Counted from the stretch's first letter, positions 1 through 7,194 are shown. The stretch: DNA of 7,792 nucleotides from Candidatus Adiutrix sp. (GCA_031285975.1 JAITVE010000230.1:1-7792); one strand, 5' to 3'. Numbers and translations: made by a program. Notes: generated by a model not told the origin, from the letters alone.

Positions 1-1106
1 CTCCGCCCCTCCTCTTTCATGGCCACCAGGGTCTGAAGCGCGGCCAGGATGCCGTCGCCGGTGGTGCCGTAATCGAGATAGATGAGGTGGCCGGACTGCT
101 CGCCGCCGAAGTTCAGGCCGTCCTGGCGCATCCGCTCCACCACATAGCGGTCGCCTACCGCGGTGCGGACCAGGCTGATGCCGGCTTCGGCCAGGGCCCG
201 TTCCAGGCCGATGTTGCTCATGATGGTGGCGGCCATGGTGTTTTTATTGAGCAAACCCTTTTTGTGCAGATCGCGGGCGCAGATGTTCATGATCTGGTCG
301 CCGTCCACCACCTGGCCGCGCCCGTCGATGAAGATGGCCCGGTCGGCGTCGCCGTCCAGGGCCAGGCCCAGGTCGGCCCCGGTGGAGACCACTTTTTTAA
401 CGCACAGTTCCGGGTGCAGGGAGCCGACCCCGAGGTTGATGTTCACCCCGTCCGGCTTGGCCCCGAAGAGGTGCACCTTGGCCCCGAGTTCCTCAAACAC
501 CATGGGCGCGGTGCGGTAGGCCGCGCCGTGGGCGCAGTCCAGCACCATGGTCAGGCCCTCCAGGGTCATGGCGCGGGGGAAGGTGCTTTTGAGGAACACC
601 ACGTAGCGGCCCACGGCGTCGTCGATGCGCCCGGCCTGGCCCACGCCGTCCGGCTTGGGGCGGTGGCGGTCGAGGAGGGCGGTGTCGAGGTATTCCTCAA
701 GCTTGGCTTCCACGTCGTCGGGCAGCTTGAAGCCGTCGCCCGCGAAAATTTTAATGCCGTTGTCGTGGTAGGGGTTGTGGGAGGCGCTGATGACGATTCC
801 CGCGTCGGCCCGCAGGCTGGAAGTGAGGAAGGCGATGCCGGGGGTGGGGAGGGGCCCGGCAAAATACACGTCGGCCCCCTGGCACAGAAGGCCGCTGGAG
901 ATGGCTTCCTCCAGCATATAGCCCGAAAGCCGGGTGTCTTTGCCGATAACCACTTTCGGCCGCCGGGTGCGGACGCTCTGGCTCAAAAGATGGGCCACCG
1001 CCCGCCCGAGCTTGAGGGCGAATTCCACCGTCATGGGCTCCTGGTTCACCACCCCCCGAATGCCGTCGGTGCCGAAAAGTTTTCGCTGCTTCTGTGACAA
1101 TTCCAT
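1..1106 (-). CDS. glmM: Phosphoglucosamine mutase GlmM (3' end outside window)
   Basis: GlmM converts glucosamine-6-phosphate to glucosamine-1-phosphate in the cytoplasm, the step before UDP-GlcNAc for peptidoglycan and LPS. The frame reads 368 codons without a stop and leaves the window at its left edge. Family members have about 450 residues, so the last fifth (C-terminal phosphate-binding domain) is missing. Visible motifs are [10 protein letters not shown] (residues 9-18), the catalytic phosphoserine loop ISASHNP (S109 is the likely phosphoserine), the Mg-binding loop DGDADR (251-256), the sugar-binding loop GGEQSGH (334-340) and TTGDG (348-352). The ATG at 1106 gives the usual short N-terminus and has an AGGA 7 nt upstream. 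In related genomes glmM directly follows ybbR. Here 467 bp of repeat-bearing DNA separates them, so it probably uses its own promoter. Identification is firm. The other phosphohexomutases differ in the serine and sugar loops. Confidence 0.96.
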   Translation of the reverse strand, partial: MELSQKQRKLFGTDGIRGVVNQEPMTVEFALKLGRAVAHLLSQSVRTRRPKVVIGKDTRLSGYMLEEAISSGLLCQGADVYFAGPLPTPGIAFLTSSLRADAGIVISASHNPYHDNGIKIFAGDGFKLPDDVEAKLEEYLDTALLDRHRPKPDGVGQAGRIDDAVGRYVVFLKSTFPRAMTLEGLTMVLDCAHGAAYRTAPMVFEELGAKVHLFGAKPDGVNINLGVGSLHPELCVKKVVSTGADLGLALDGDADRAIFIDGRGQVVDGDQIMNICARDLHKKGLLNKNTMAATIMSNIGLERALAEAGISLVRTAVGDRYVVERMRQDGLNFGGEQSGHLIYLDYGTTGDGILAALQTLVAMKEEGR

Positions 1107-1134
1107 CGTCTGTCCTGCGGTTTGCGTGGCTCTG

Positions 1135-1183
1135 CTATAATGCGGAACCGATTTATAATAAAGATTCAAAATTCCGATAAGCC
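1135..1183 (-). promoter_or_regulatory. Candidate glmM promoter
   Basis: This is an AT-rich patch in a GC-rich gap, just upstream of glmM on the minus strand. Read on that strand, a TATAAA hexamer (1157-1152) lies 17 nt after TTATCG (1180-1175). The -10 matches consensus at five of six positions and the -35 at only three. An overlapping TATTAT and a TTGAAT (1169-1164) offer alternative pairings. Transcription would start near 1145 and leave a leader of about 40 nt before the glmM ATG. A promoter here is expected because repeats separate glmM from ybbR, but the exact hexamers are uncertain. Confidence 0.35.
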
Positions 1184-1195
1184 GTTTCTCTGGAA

Positions 1196-1224
1196 ATGGA
1201 TTCCGACTTTCGCCGGAATGGCGG
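1196..1224 (+). repeat. Short palindromic repeat, copy A
   Basis: This is the first of six copies in the window of a short imperfect palindrome. Arms ATTCCG (1200-1205) and CGGAAT (1214-1219) are followed by the family tail ATGGCGG. The preceding ten bases CTGGAAATGG recur before copy C, so the repeat unit extends beyond the palindrome. The sequence resembles the dRS3-type ATTCCC-N8-GGGAAT repeats of Neisseria and similar intergenic palindromes in other proteobacteria. That likeness is from memory, not a search. Confidence 0.75.
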
Positions 1225-1308
1225 CACAGAGGGGCTGGCGGCGTATAGGGGTATTATGCTTCAAGCTCGGTTGATGTGCAAGGCTTTTTGATGGGAAAGA
1301 AGAAAGAG

Positions 1309-1338
1309 TATGGATACCGGCTTTCACCGGTCTGACGG
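1309..1338 (+). repeat. Short palindromic repeat, copy B
   Basis: This copy has the family layout TATGGAT, then ACCGG (1316-1320), six bases, CCGGT (1327-1331), then the tail CTGACGG. The arms are shorter than in copies C to F and there are more mismatches, so it is a decayed member. It has the same orientation as copies A, C and D. Confidence 0.7.
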
Positions 1339-1375
1339 CGGGGCGGCAGGTAGAGAGTGCCGGCAAATTGCCCCA

Positions 1376-1410
1376 CTGGAAATGGATTCCTGCCTCCGCA
1401 GGAATGACGG
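1376..1410 (+). repeat. Short palindromic repeat, copy C
   Basis: The perfect 8-bp arms ATTCCTGC (1386-1393) and GCAGGAAT (1398-1405) close a 4-nt loop and are followed by GACGG. It shares the leading CTGGAAATGGATTCC with copy A. Relative to copy A the arm bases differ on both sides, yet pairing here is complete, as expected if hairpin formation is what is conserved. Confidence 0.8.
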
Positions 1411-1456
1411 CTGTGGGGGAGGTGTGGTGCGGGCGCCGACAAGCGGCCAAGAGAAA

Positions 1457-1488
1457 GGCATGGCCCCCGGCCTTCGCCGGGGTGACGG
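1457..1488 (+). repeat. Short palindromic repeat, copy D
   Basis: The 7-bp arms CCCCGGC (1465-1471) and GCCGGGG (1476-1482) enclose the loop CTTC. Flanks GGCATGG and TGACGG are of the family type. Its reverse complement is nearly identical over 32 bp to copy E at 7603-7634, with two differing bases, so D and E form a close subfamily although they lie 6 kb apart in opposite orientation. Confidence 0.8.
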
Positions 1489-1573
1489 AGGGGCGGGGTG
1501 AGTGCGCTGTTTTTCCAAATGCGCTGGGCCTGCGCTGCCACCTTGCGGCCTTACAACCAGTGTGCGAAAACCC

Positions 1574-2566
1574 CTAGTGAGCCGTGCGCCCGGAGGGGCT
1601 GGAGCCCTCCCCGTTGGCGGGGGGCGGCAGGTAGGTGACGGCGGCGTTGGGGGGCTCGATGGCCGTGACCGTAACGCCCTCGGGGGGGACGACGATGATT
1701 TGGAGGGTCAGCTTGCCCTCGCGGCGCAATTTTTCCTCGTCCACATACACTTGGGCCGTGATATCCTCCGGGGCCACGCCGCGCACTTTGGAGACCGGCC
1801 AGGCGACGGAAATTTTCACTTTTTCAGGCGCGACCCGAACCCGCGAACCGTCCGCCGGGCTGGCGCGGTCAACAGTGACGGGCACACCCGGGAAGCTGGC
1901 TTTTTCCAGCACGTCTTCCAGCACCACCACCACCCGCAATTCTTTGGGAATGATTTCCAGACCGGCGGGCAAACTGCCGTCGGCCAGGCTGACCATCATG
2001 GTCTGGCTTTGGGTGATGCCGTCAAGGGCGATGGGCGCGGTGGGCGCTTCGGTGATTTTTCCCAGCATCTCGGCCGGGCCCCGCAGGCGGACGCGGTCGG
2101 GCTCCACAGTCACGGCCTTGAGCCGGTAGGCCGCGCTGAGCCGACCGGAGGTGGCGGCCTTGACCGGCACCATTTTGTCGATGAGCTTGACGGCCTCGAA
2201 TTCTATCATGGAGGGGACGATTTTGTTCAACTGCACGCCGCGGGGCAGTTCCAGCGCGTCCTCGGCAAAGGGGAAGGCGTTGGGGCCCTCTTTGGCCGTG
2301 CTCACGTCCAGCTGCATATTGAGCCTGCGGTCAGCCAGGAAGCGGCCCTGGGCGGTGTTGGCCATCACCTGGATGGTGACCGAGGCGGGCACTTCCGTTT
2401 TTATGGCCAGGTCGGCGGGGAGGCCCGCCAGTTCCAGGGGCACGGTGAGGTCAAAAATACTGGTGTCCCGCCCGGCCAGGGCCAGCCACAGAAAAAAGGC
2501 CAGGGCCAGGGACACCAGCATGGACAGGGCTCTATTCAATCTGTTGTGCCAATATTTTCCAGCCAC
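1574..2566 (-). CDS. ybbR: YbbR-domain protein (CdaR-like regulator of diadenylate cyclase)
   Basis: The product has 330 residues. A short basic N-terminus precedes one membrane helix (about residues 14-32), followed by an extracytoplasmic region of roughly three YbbR-type beta-rich repeats (about 40-125, 131-210 and 213-315). A typical repeat signature is the VEPDRVRLRGPAEML stretch near 155-170. The last 15 residues are a Pro/Gly/Ser-rich tail. In Firmicutes the homologue CdaR binds and modulates the cyclase CdaA from the outer face of the membrane, and the same role is inferred here from the adjacent cdaA. The start is a GTG at 2566, set by a full AGGAGG that overlaps the cdaA stop codon. 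No other start lies near it. Family assignment is good from the layout and synteny. The individual repeats diverge strongly, as is usual for YbbR. Confidence 0.9.
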   Translation of the reverse strand: MAGKYWHNRLNRALSMLVSLALAFFLWLALAGRDTSIFDLTVPLELAGLPADLAIKTEVPASVTIQVMANTAQGRFLADRRLNMQLDVSTAKEGPNAFPFAEDALELPRGVQLNKIVPSMIEFEAVKLIDKMVPVKAATSGRLSAAYRLKAVTVEPDRVRLRGPAEMLGKITEAPTAPIALDGITQSQTMMVSLADGSLPAGLEIIPKELRVVVVLEDVLEKASFPGVPVTVDRASPADGSRVRVAPEKVKISVAWPVSKVRGVAPEDITAQVYVDEEKLRREGKLTLQIIVVPPEGVTVTAIEPPNAAVTYLPPPANGEGSSPSGRTAH

Positions 2567-2578
2567 CCGAGCCTCCTA
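2567..2578 (-). promoter_or_regulatory. ybbR Shine-Dalgarno overlapping the cdaA stop
   Basis: On the minus strand the cdaA stop TAG (2578-2576) shares its last two bases with AGGAGG (2577-2572), followed by 5 nt and the GTG start of ybbR. This supports the GTG choice and suggests translational coupling of the cyclase and its regulator. Confidence 0.8.
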
Positions 2579-3373
2579 TTTCTTTTTCTGCTTCCCGTCC
2601 TTTGGGGTGAGGCTGAGATAGGACAGCAGGCGGTCGCGCAGGTTGGCCGCGCCCATCATGACCACCACCTCGCCGTCTTTGACCAGGGAAACCAGGCCGC
2701 GCTCTTCGGAGACCACCACTACCAGGGCGTCGCTCTCGCGGGAGAGGCCGATGGCCGCCCGGTGGCGGGTGCCGAAGAAGCGGCTCACGTTATCTTCGGA
2801 CGGGAGTAGCGGCAAAAAGCACCCGGCGGCGGCCAGGCGGCCGTCCTGAATGATGACCGCGCCGTCGTGGAGGGGCGAGGAGGTGTGGAACAGGGCCAGC
2901 AGCAGCCGGTCGGAGACCAGGGCCGATATTTTGGCCCCGGCCTCGATGTATTCGCCCAGGTTGACCCCGCGCTCAAAGGCGATGAGGGCCCCGGTGCGCT
3001 TTTCGGCCATGAAAAAGGCGGCGCGCACCACTTCGTTCACCGCGTCCACCATTTGGGGGTTGGTGCGGGTGAAGGAAAAGCGGGCCATGCGGGCCAGCCC
3101 GCGCCGGATATCGGCGGAAAAGAGCACCACCAGCACCACGATGAGGTTTTGGGCGAAGGATGAAATGATGAGCCGCAGGGTCAGGAACTCGAACTTGGTG
3201 GCCAGGAAAAACGTGCCCATGAAGAGCCCCATGCCCAGGAAGACCTGGCCGCTGCGGGTGCCCTTCACCAGCCGGATGACATAATAGATCAACACGCCCA
3301 CCAGGAAGATGTCAACCACATCTTCCCAGCGCATTGACCTGACCGCTTCGGCTATGGACAGATTACTGAACAC
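2576..3373 (-). CDS. cdaA: Membrane diadenylate cyclase CdaA (DisA_N domain)
   Basis: CdaA condenses two ATP into the second messenger cyclic di-AMP. The product is 265 residues, the usual family length. Three hydrophobic segments at about 20-35, 43-57 and 65-87 anchor it in the inner membrane. The DAC domain spans roughly 95-245. Its two catalytic motifs are intact: LHDGA with D170-G171-A172, and GTRHR with R203-H204-R205. The C-terminus is a short lysine-rich tail. The start is a GTG at 3373 with AAGGA 5 nt upstream. Starting at the internal ATG (residue 14, MRWEDVVDIF) would remove the SD and the first residues. It lies between folP (25 nt upstream) and ybbR (9 nt downstream), which indicates one transcript. 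The ybbR partner and nearby glmM match the conserved cdaA-cdaR-glmM module. Identification is firm. Confidence 0.96.
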   Translation of the reverse strand: MFSNLSIAEAVRSMRWEDVVDIFLVGVLIYYVIRLVKGTRSGQVFLGMGLFMGTFFLATKFEFLTLRLIISSFAQNLIVVLVVLFSADIRRGLARMARFSFTRTNPQMVDAVNEVVRAAFFMAEKRTGALIAFERGVNLGEYIEAGAKISALVSDRLLLALFHTSSPLHDGAVIIQDGRLAAAGCFLPLLPSEDNVSRFFGTRHRAAIGLSRESDALVVVVSEERGLVSLVKDGEVVVMMGAANLRDRLLSYLSLTPKDGKQKKK

Positions 3374-3398
3374 GTTTTTCCTTTATGGTCTGGACGAT

Positions 3399-4301
3399 CT
3401 ACTCGGCATTGAGGATGGCTTGGGCCAGCAACACGGCTTCCCGATTAGGGGCAGTCCGGTGAACCCGAATCATCTCCGCCCCCTGCAATAAAGCCAGGGT
3501 ATTGGCCACCGCCGTCAACCCCTCCCGCTCCATCGGCGGGGCCCCGTTCAAAACTTTTCCGAGGAAAGTTTTCCGGGACAGCGCCATAATCTTCCGATAC
3601 CCCTTCGGCATCACCCGGTCATAGTGCTTGACAATGGACAGGTTGTGCCCCAGGTTCTTGCCGAAACCAATGCCCGGGTCCAGCCAGATCATTTCCTTCG
3701 GCACGCCAACCGCTTCGGCGGCTTTGGCCCGCTCCAGAAGAAAGTCGTGCACTTCGGTGACCACGTCGTCGTAATGCGGGTCAACCTGCATGGTGCGCGG
3801 CTCGCCCTGCATGTGCATCAGGATGAGGGGCACCCGGTGGCGGGCGGCGACTTCCAGAATGCGGGGGTCTTTGAGGCCGGCGGTAATGTCATTGATGATG
3901 GCCGCGCCCTGTTCGAGGGCTTTTTCGGCCACGTCGGCCTTGTAGGTGTCGATGGAGATGGGGCGGGAGCTTTGGGCCCGCACACCCGCCAGCACCGGGG
4001 CCAGCCGCGCCCACTCATCGTCGGCCGAGACTTCCGCCGCGCCGGGGCGGGTGGACTCGGCCCCCAGGTCGAAGATGTCCGCGCCGTCGGCCTCTTCGGC
4101 CAGGGCGGCCCGGACGGCTTCCTCCGGCCCGCTGAAACGCCCGCCGTCGGAAAAGGAGTCCGGCGTCAGGTTGATGATGGTCATAATCAGGGGACGGTCA
4201 AAGGAGAGGCTCCATTGCCCGGCCCCTGTCTGCCAGGTCAAAAGGTCAGGAGTTTTCGTTGCCTCCGCCGTCATCGGACGCGGGTTTTTCAGGTCGTTCA
4301 T
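3399..4301 (-). CDS. folP: Dihydropteroate synthase FolP
   Basis: FolP joins p-aminobenzoate to the pterin pyrophosphate in folate synthesis and is the sulfonamide target. The 300-residue TIM barrel shows the pterin loop [12 protein letters not shown] (43-54), [11 protein letters not shown] (78-88), SIDTYK with D118, IINDIT with N137, [12 protein letters not shown] (161-172), DPGIGFGK (208-215), SRKTF with K244, and the last-strand RVH (R279, H281). The usual RVHD is RVHR here, but the phosphate-binding Arg and His remain. The frame stays open upstream to 4424, but that part reads as an Arg/Lys/Pro-rich shadow of ftsH. I chose the ATG at 4301 because GGAGG lies 9 nt before it. A later ATG at 4274 has no SD. 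The start lies inside ftsH, overlapping by 56 bp. FolP has no known link to c-di-AMP, although its place in this operon is a recurring arrangement. Confidence 0.95.
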   Translation of the reverse strand: MNDLKNPRPMTAEATKTPDLLTWQTGAGQWSLSFDRPLIMTIINLTPDSFSDGGRFSGPEEAVRAALAEEADGADIFDLGAESTRPGAAEVSADDEWARLAPVLAGVRAQSSRPISIDTYKADVAEKALEQGAAIINDITAGLKDPRILEVAARHRVPLILMHMQGEPRTMQVDPHYDDVVTEVHDFLLERAKAAEAVGVPKEMIWLDPGIGFGKNLGHNLSIVKHYDRVMPKGYRKIMALSRKTFLGKVLNGAPPMEREGLTAVANTLALLQGAEMIRVHRTAPNREAVLLAQAILNAE

Positions 4302-6219
4302 GGTCGGTTTCCTCCGTTTTGTGGCCAGAGGTTTCCTCCGACGAGGCCGAGGAATCGGCCGCCGCCCTGTCTGTTGGCTCCGCCTTGGGTTCGGTTTTTT
4401 CAGCCGTTTTTTTAGGCCGCTCAATGCCTTCAGCCTTCATGGCCTCGGCACAGACATCCAAAACTTCTTCAGCGTCTATGGTTTCTTTTTCGAGCAACTT
4501 TTCGGCCAGGGCTTTCAAAGTCGCCATGTGCTTGGTAATGATTTCCGTGGCCTTTTGGTGGGCCGCCCGCATTAAGTCCGACACTTCCTGGTCGATGCGC
4601 TGGGCCGTGGCCTCGGAATAATCGCTGTGCTGGGCGATTTCGCGGCCCAGGAATATCTGCTCTTCCTTTTTGCCGAAAGTCTGGGGGCCGAGGTTATCGC
4701 TCATGCCCCATTTGCAGACCATGTTGCGGGCCAGCTCGGTGGCGCGCTCAATGTCGTTGCCCGCGCCGGTGGTCATCTGGTTCAGGGCCGTCTCTTCGGC
4801 CACCCGGCCGCCCAGGGCCATGACCAGGCGGGCCTTGAAATAATCCCGGCTATAGGTATAGCGGTCTTCGGCGGGGAGGGACACTGTCACCCCCAGGGCC
4901 CGGCCGCGCGGGATGACGCTCACCTTGTGCAGGGGGTCAAGGCCCGGCAGCAAGACGGAAATGATGGTGTGCCCGGCCTCGTGCCAGGCGGTGGTGCGCT
5001 TTTCGTCCTCGCTCATGATGAGGCTTTTGCGCTCCACGCCCATCATCATTTTGTCGCGGGCCGCGTCCAGGTCGGCGGCCTCGACTTTTTCCTTGTCGGC
5101 GCGGGCGGCCAAAAGGGCGGCCTCATTGATGAGGTTCTCCAAATCGGCCCCGGAAAAGCCGGGCGTGCCGCGAGCCACCACGGACAGTTCCACATCCGGG
5201 GCCATGGGCACCCGGCGGCTGTGCACCTGCAAAATCTGCTCCCGCCCTTTCACGTCCGGCACCGGCACCATGACCTGGCGGTCGAAGCGGCCGGGCCGCA
5301 GAAGCGCCGGGTCAAGCACGTCGGGGCGGTTGGTGGCGGCGATGAGGATGAGGCCGTCGTTGGGCTCAAAGCCGTCCATCTCCACCAGAAGCTGGTTCAG
5401 GGTCTGTTCCCGCTCGTCATGCCCGCCGCCCAGGCCCGCGCCGCGGTGGCGGCCCACCGCGTCGATTTCGTCAATGAACATGATGCACGGCGCGGCTTTC
5501 TTGCCCTGCTGGAACATGTCCCGCACGCGGGACGCGCCCACGCCCACGAACATCTCCACAAAGTCCGACCCGCTGATGGAAAAGAAGGGCACCCCGGCCT
5601 CCCCGGCGATGGCGCGGGCCAAGAGGGTTTTGCCGGTGCCGGGGGAGCCCATCAGCAAAACGCCCTTGGGGATGCGCCCGCCGAGGCGGACGAATTTTTT
5701 CGGCTCCCGAAGGAAATCAACGATTTCCGACAGTTCGCTCTTGGCCTCGTCAATGCCGGCCACATCGGCGAAGGTGACGCGCTTCTGCTCTTCATTCAAC
5801 AGCCGGGCCCGGCTTTTGGCAAAAGTCATGGCCTTGCCGCCGCCCTGCATCTGCCGCATGAAGAACATCCAGATGGCCACCAGGAAGATGATCTGGAGCA
5901 AGGCCCCGCCCATGTTCAGCCAGAACGACGACGGCTGGGGCACAATGTCGATGGCCACGCCCTTTTCCCGCAGGAAAGGCATCAGGTCGCGGTCGAACCA
6001 ACTGTAGTTGGCGGCCCACTTGCCGCCGTCGTTGAGTTGCGCTACAATCTCCGTATCCGTAAGCGAGACCTTGGTCACCCGGTTGTCACTGATGGCCTGC
6101 CAGATGTCGGAATACGTTTTGCGGTCGCTGGTTTCGGCGGGTTTGAAGAAATTCATCACCCCCAGCACCGTGATTATGATCATTGTCCAGACGAGAAGAT
6201 TTCTGGAAAAGTTGCTCAA
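4246..6219 (-). CDS. ftsH: ATP-dependent zinc metalloprotease FtsH
   Basis: FtsH is a hexameric inner-membrane protease that unfolds and degrades membrane and short-lived cytoplasmic proteins. The 657 residues contain an N-terminal helix (about 8-25), a periplasmic domain (30-97), a second helix (about 103-121), the AAA+ module with Walker A GSPGTGKT (191-198), pore loop FVGVG (224-228), Walker B IMFIDEID (246-253) and second region of homology (ATNRPD to RPGRFD, 295-313), then the M41 protease with HEAGH (H413, E414, H417) and probable third zinc ligand D489 in GAGNDI. The last 55 or so residues are a charged, low-complexity, probably disordered tail whose DNA also holds the start of folP. 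The start is a TTG at 6219, with GAGAGG 5 nt upstream, and yields the normal FtsH N-terminus. The next ATG (residue 13) would cut the first membrane helix. It is first in the operon. Confidence 0.98.
   Translation of the reverse strand: MSNFSRNLLVWTMIIITVLGVMNFFKPAETSDRKTYSDIWQAISDNRVTKVSLTDTEIVAQLNDGGKWAANYSWFDRDLMPFLREKGVAIDIVPQPSSFWLNMGGALLQIIFLVAIWMFFMRQMQGGGKAMTFAKSRARLLNEEQKRVTFADVAGIDEAKSELSEIVDFLREPKKFVRLGGRIPKGVLLMGSPGTGKTLLARAIAGEAGVPFFSISGSDFVEMFVGVGASRVRDMFQQGKKAAPCIMFIDEIDAVGRHRGAGLGGGHDEREQTLNQLLVEMDGFEPNDGLILIAATNRPDVLDPALLRPGRFDRQVMVPVPDVKGREQILQVHSRRVPMAPDVELSVVARGTPGFSGADLENLINEAALLAARADKEKVEAADLDAARDKMMMGVERKSLIMSEDEKRTTAWHEAGHTIISVLLPGLDPLHKVSVIPRGRALGVTVSLPAEDRYTYSRDYFKARLVMALGGRVAEETALNQMTTGAGNDIERATELARNMVCKWGMSDNLGPQTFGKKEEQIFLGREIAQHSDYSEATAQRIDQEVSDLMRAAHQKATEIITKHMATLKALAEKLLEKETIDAEEVLDVCAEAMKAEGIERPKKTAEKTEPKAEPTDRAAADSSASSEETSGHKTEETDHERPEKPASDDGGGNENS
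4302..4315 (-). promoter_or_regulatory. folP Shine-Dalgarno inside ftsH
   Basis: GGAGG (4315-4311 on the minus strand) stands 9 nt before the ATG at 4301, within the sequence coding for the disordered tail of FtsH. It decides the folP start over the longer open frame and over the downstream ATG at 4274. Confidence 0.7.
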
Positions 6220-6224
6220 AATAA

Positions 6225-6244
6225 CCTCTCTTGTGGTTCGAACC
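6225..6244 (-). promoter_or_regulatory. ftsH ribosome binding site next to a 10-bp palindrome
   Basis: GAGAGG (6230-6225 on the minus strand) precedes the TTG start of ftsH by 5 nt and supports that start. Four bases further upstream lies the perfect palindrome GGTTCGAACC (6235-6244), close enough to affect ribosome access or bind a protein. The regulatory role is inference. Confidence 0.55.
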
Positions 6245-6255
6245 CTGAATAAAGT

Positions 6256-6292
6256 GTGGCGCCGCTATGGCGGCTTCCGGGCCCGACCGGAA
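6256..6292 (-). repeat. Hairpins in the ftsH leader; partial copy of the post-recO element
   Basis: Two small stem-loops lie in the ftsH 5' leader: GCCGC/GCGGC (6261-6265 and 6270-6274, loop TATG) and TTCCGG/CCGGAA (6275-6280 and 6287-6292, 6-nt loop). The block 6256-6274 matches 7438-7455 after recO with one substitution and one inserted base, and thirteen bases at 6255-6267 match 7402-7414 in reverse complement. The leader therefore seems to carry part of the dispersed hairpin sequence found downstream of recO. Confidence 0.5.
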
Positions 6293-6349
6293 CCAAATCA
6301 AATCCGGCCCTATGCTCACTCGCGCAAAAAAAGCCGTTTCAACCTTTTA

Positions 6350-6378
6350 TTTGTACGACAATTGGGGATATTTTTCAA
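6350..6378 (-). promoter_or_regulatory. Candidate ftsH operon promoter
   Basis: On the minus strand TTGAAA (6378-6373, five of six consensus bases) is followed after exactly 17 nt by TACAAA (6355-6350, four of six). Transcription would start near 6343, giving a leader of about 124 nt that contains the hairpins at 6256-6292. A heat-shock type promoter would be expected by analogy with other FtsH genes, but no sigma-32 -10 box (CCCATNT) sits at the right distance from the TTGAAA. Confidence 0.5.
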
Positions 6379-6405
6379 CAGAAAAGGTGAAGTCTTCGGT
6401 ATAAT
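6375..6405 (+). promoter_or_regulatory. Candidate recO promoter, leaderless
   Basis: A perfect TATAAT (6400-6405) ends only 6 nt before the recO ATG at 6412, so transcription should begin at or within a base or two of that A. The -35 is weak: TCAACA (6375-6380), four of six, with a long 19-nt spacer. It overlaps the -35 of the divergent ftsH promoter. The nearest SD-like run, AAGGTGA (6384-6390), is 21 nt from the ATG and lies upstream of the predicted start site. Confidence 0.55.
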
Positions 6406-6411
6406 TACAGT

Positions 6412-7194
6412 ATGGCTAAAGAAACGCGTGCACCCAGATCGAAACGCCTGGCGGCGGTGGTATTGAGCCGCACCAACTACGGCGAGGCCGACCTCATCGT
6501 CACCTTCCTGACCCGTGAGCTGGGCCTGGTGAGCGCTTTGGCCCGTTATGGGCGGCGGAGTTTGCGGCGTTTCGGGGGCGGATTGTTATCGCCGGGGGCC
6601 TCGGCCTGGTATGATTTTACCATAAAACCGGCCTCCTCCCTGGCTTTTGTGGAAAAAGGCGAGGAAGACCCCAAGGCCCCCCGGTTGGCCCCCGACCCGG
6701 TCGTCCAGAGTTTGGCCGCCTTCAGTTTGGAGATGGTGCGGGGCTTTGAAGCGCCGGGCAACCCCGCCGCTGAGGCTTTCAACCTGCTGGTGCGGCACTT
6801 GGGGCGGTTGGCGAGAGCCGCCGACGAGCGGATGGCCCGGCTGGTATCCCTCGATTTTTCGCTGAAATATTTGGAATTGGCCGGGTTCGGGCCGCGCCTC
6901 TCCGGCTGTATCCTCTGCGGGGCCGCGCCGGAAGCCGAGCCCGGCTGGCGGTGGGAGCCTGCGGCGGGCGGGTTGTATTGCCCCGCCTGTGCGGGGGGGG
7001 CGCCGCGAGGGAGATTGGTGTCACCGGCGTTGCTGGCCCGCCTGAGCCCCCGGGCGCCGGGGGAGGAGTACCCGCCGCTGGATGACCGCGACTTGGCCGA
7101 GGCGGAGCTTTTCTTCGAAAAGCTCGCCGAGCACCACCTGGGGCGGACGCTTAAAGCGATGAAGGTGGCGCGGCGGCTTTTTGGAAATAGCTGA
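6412..7194 (+). CDS. recO: DNA repair protein RecO
   Basis: RecO acts in the RecFOR pathway. It binds SSB and single-stranded DNA and helps load RecA at gaps. The 260-residue product has an N-terminal OB-fold region (about 12-85; the VVLSRTNYGEADLIVTFLT stretch is characteristic), a helical domain, and a C-terminal zinc site made of C166-x2-C169 and C190-x2-C193. It ends with the helical KVARRLF segment. Length is typical. The ATG at 6412 is the only possible start: an in-frame TGA lies at 6388-6390 with no start codon between, and the next starts would cut the OB fold. There is no usable SD, and a TATAAT box sits directly upstream, so translation is probably leaderless. It is transcribed away from ftsH and alone in the visible region. 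The family call is strong. Confidence 0.95.
   Translation: MAKETRAPRSKRLAAVVLSRTNYGEADLIVTFLTRELGLVSALARYGRRSLRRFGGGLLSPGASAWYDFTIKPASSLAFVEKGEEDPKAPRLAPDPVVQSLAAFSLEMVRGFEAPGNPAAEAFNLLVRHLGRLARAADERMARLVSLDFSLKYLELAGFGPRLSGCILCGAAPEAEPGWRWEPAAGGLYCPACAGGAPRGRLVSPALLARLSPRAPGEEYPPLDDRDLAEAELFFEKLAEHHLGRTLKAMKVARRLFGNS

Noticed and set aside
87..1097. Long plus-strand open frame (336 codons) opposite glmM
   Set aside because: It is the antisense of a clearly conserved enzyme. Its composition (His/Gly/Ala/Val rich) is typical of reverse frames of GC-rich genes, and it has no recognisable motif.
1196..1488. CRISPR array
   Set aside because: Copies are imperfect palindromes with unequal spacing (about 70-115 bp) and variable arms, with no constant direct repeat or uniform spacers, and no cas genes.
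1502..2809. 435-codon plus-strand open frame opposite ybbR and cdaA
   Set aside because: It spans two real minus-strand genes and their junction, with reverse-frame composition and no motif.
4302..4424. N-terminal extension of FolP by 41 residues
   Set aside because: The extension is an Arg/Lys/Pro-rich reading of the FtsH tail. FolP proteins do not carry it, and the GGAGG sits at the ATG at 4301.
4627..6252. 541-codon plus-strand open frame opposite ftsH
   Set aside because: It lies antisense to unmistakable FtsH motifs, shows the same His/Gly/Ala-rich shadow composition, and has no domain signal.
6337..6378. Sigma-32 heat-shock promoter for ftsH
   Set aside because: TTGAAA occurs twice on the minus strand, but a CCCATNT box at the proper distance is missing in both cases. 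CCCCAAT lies only 5 nt after the first.
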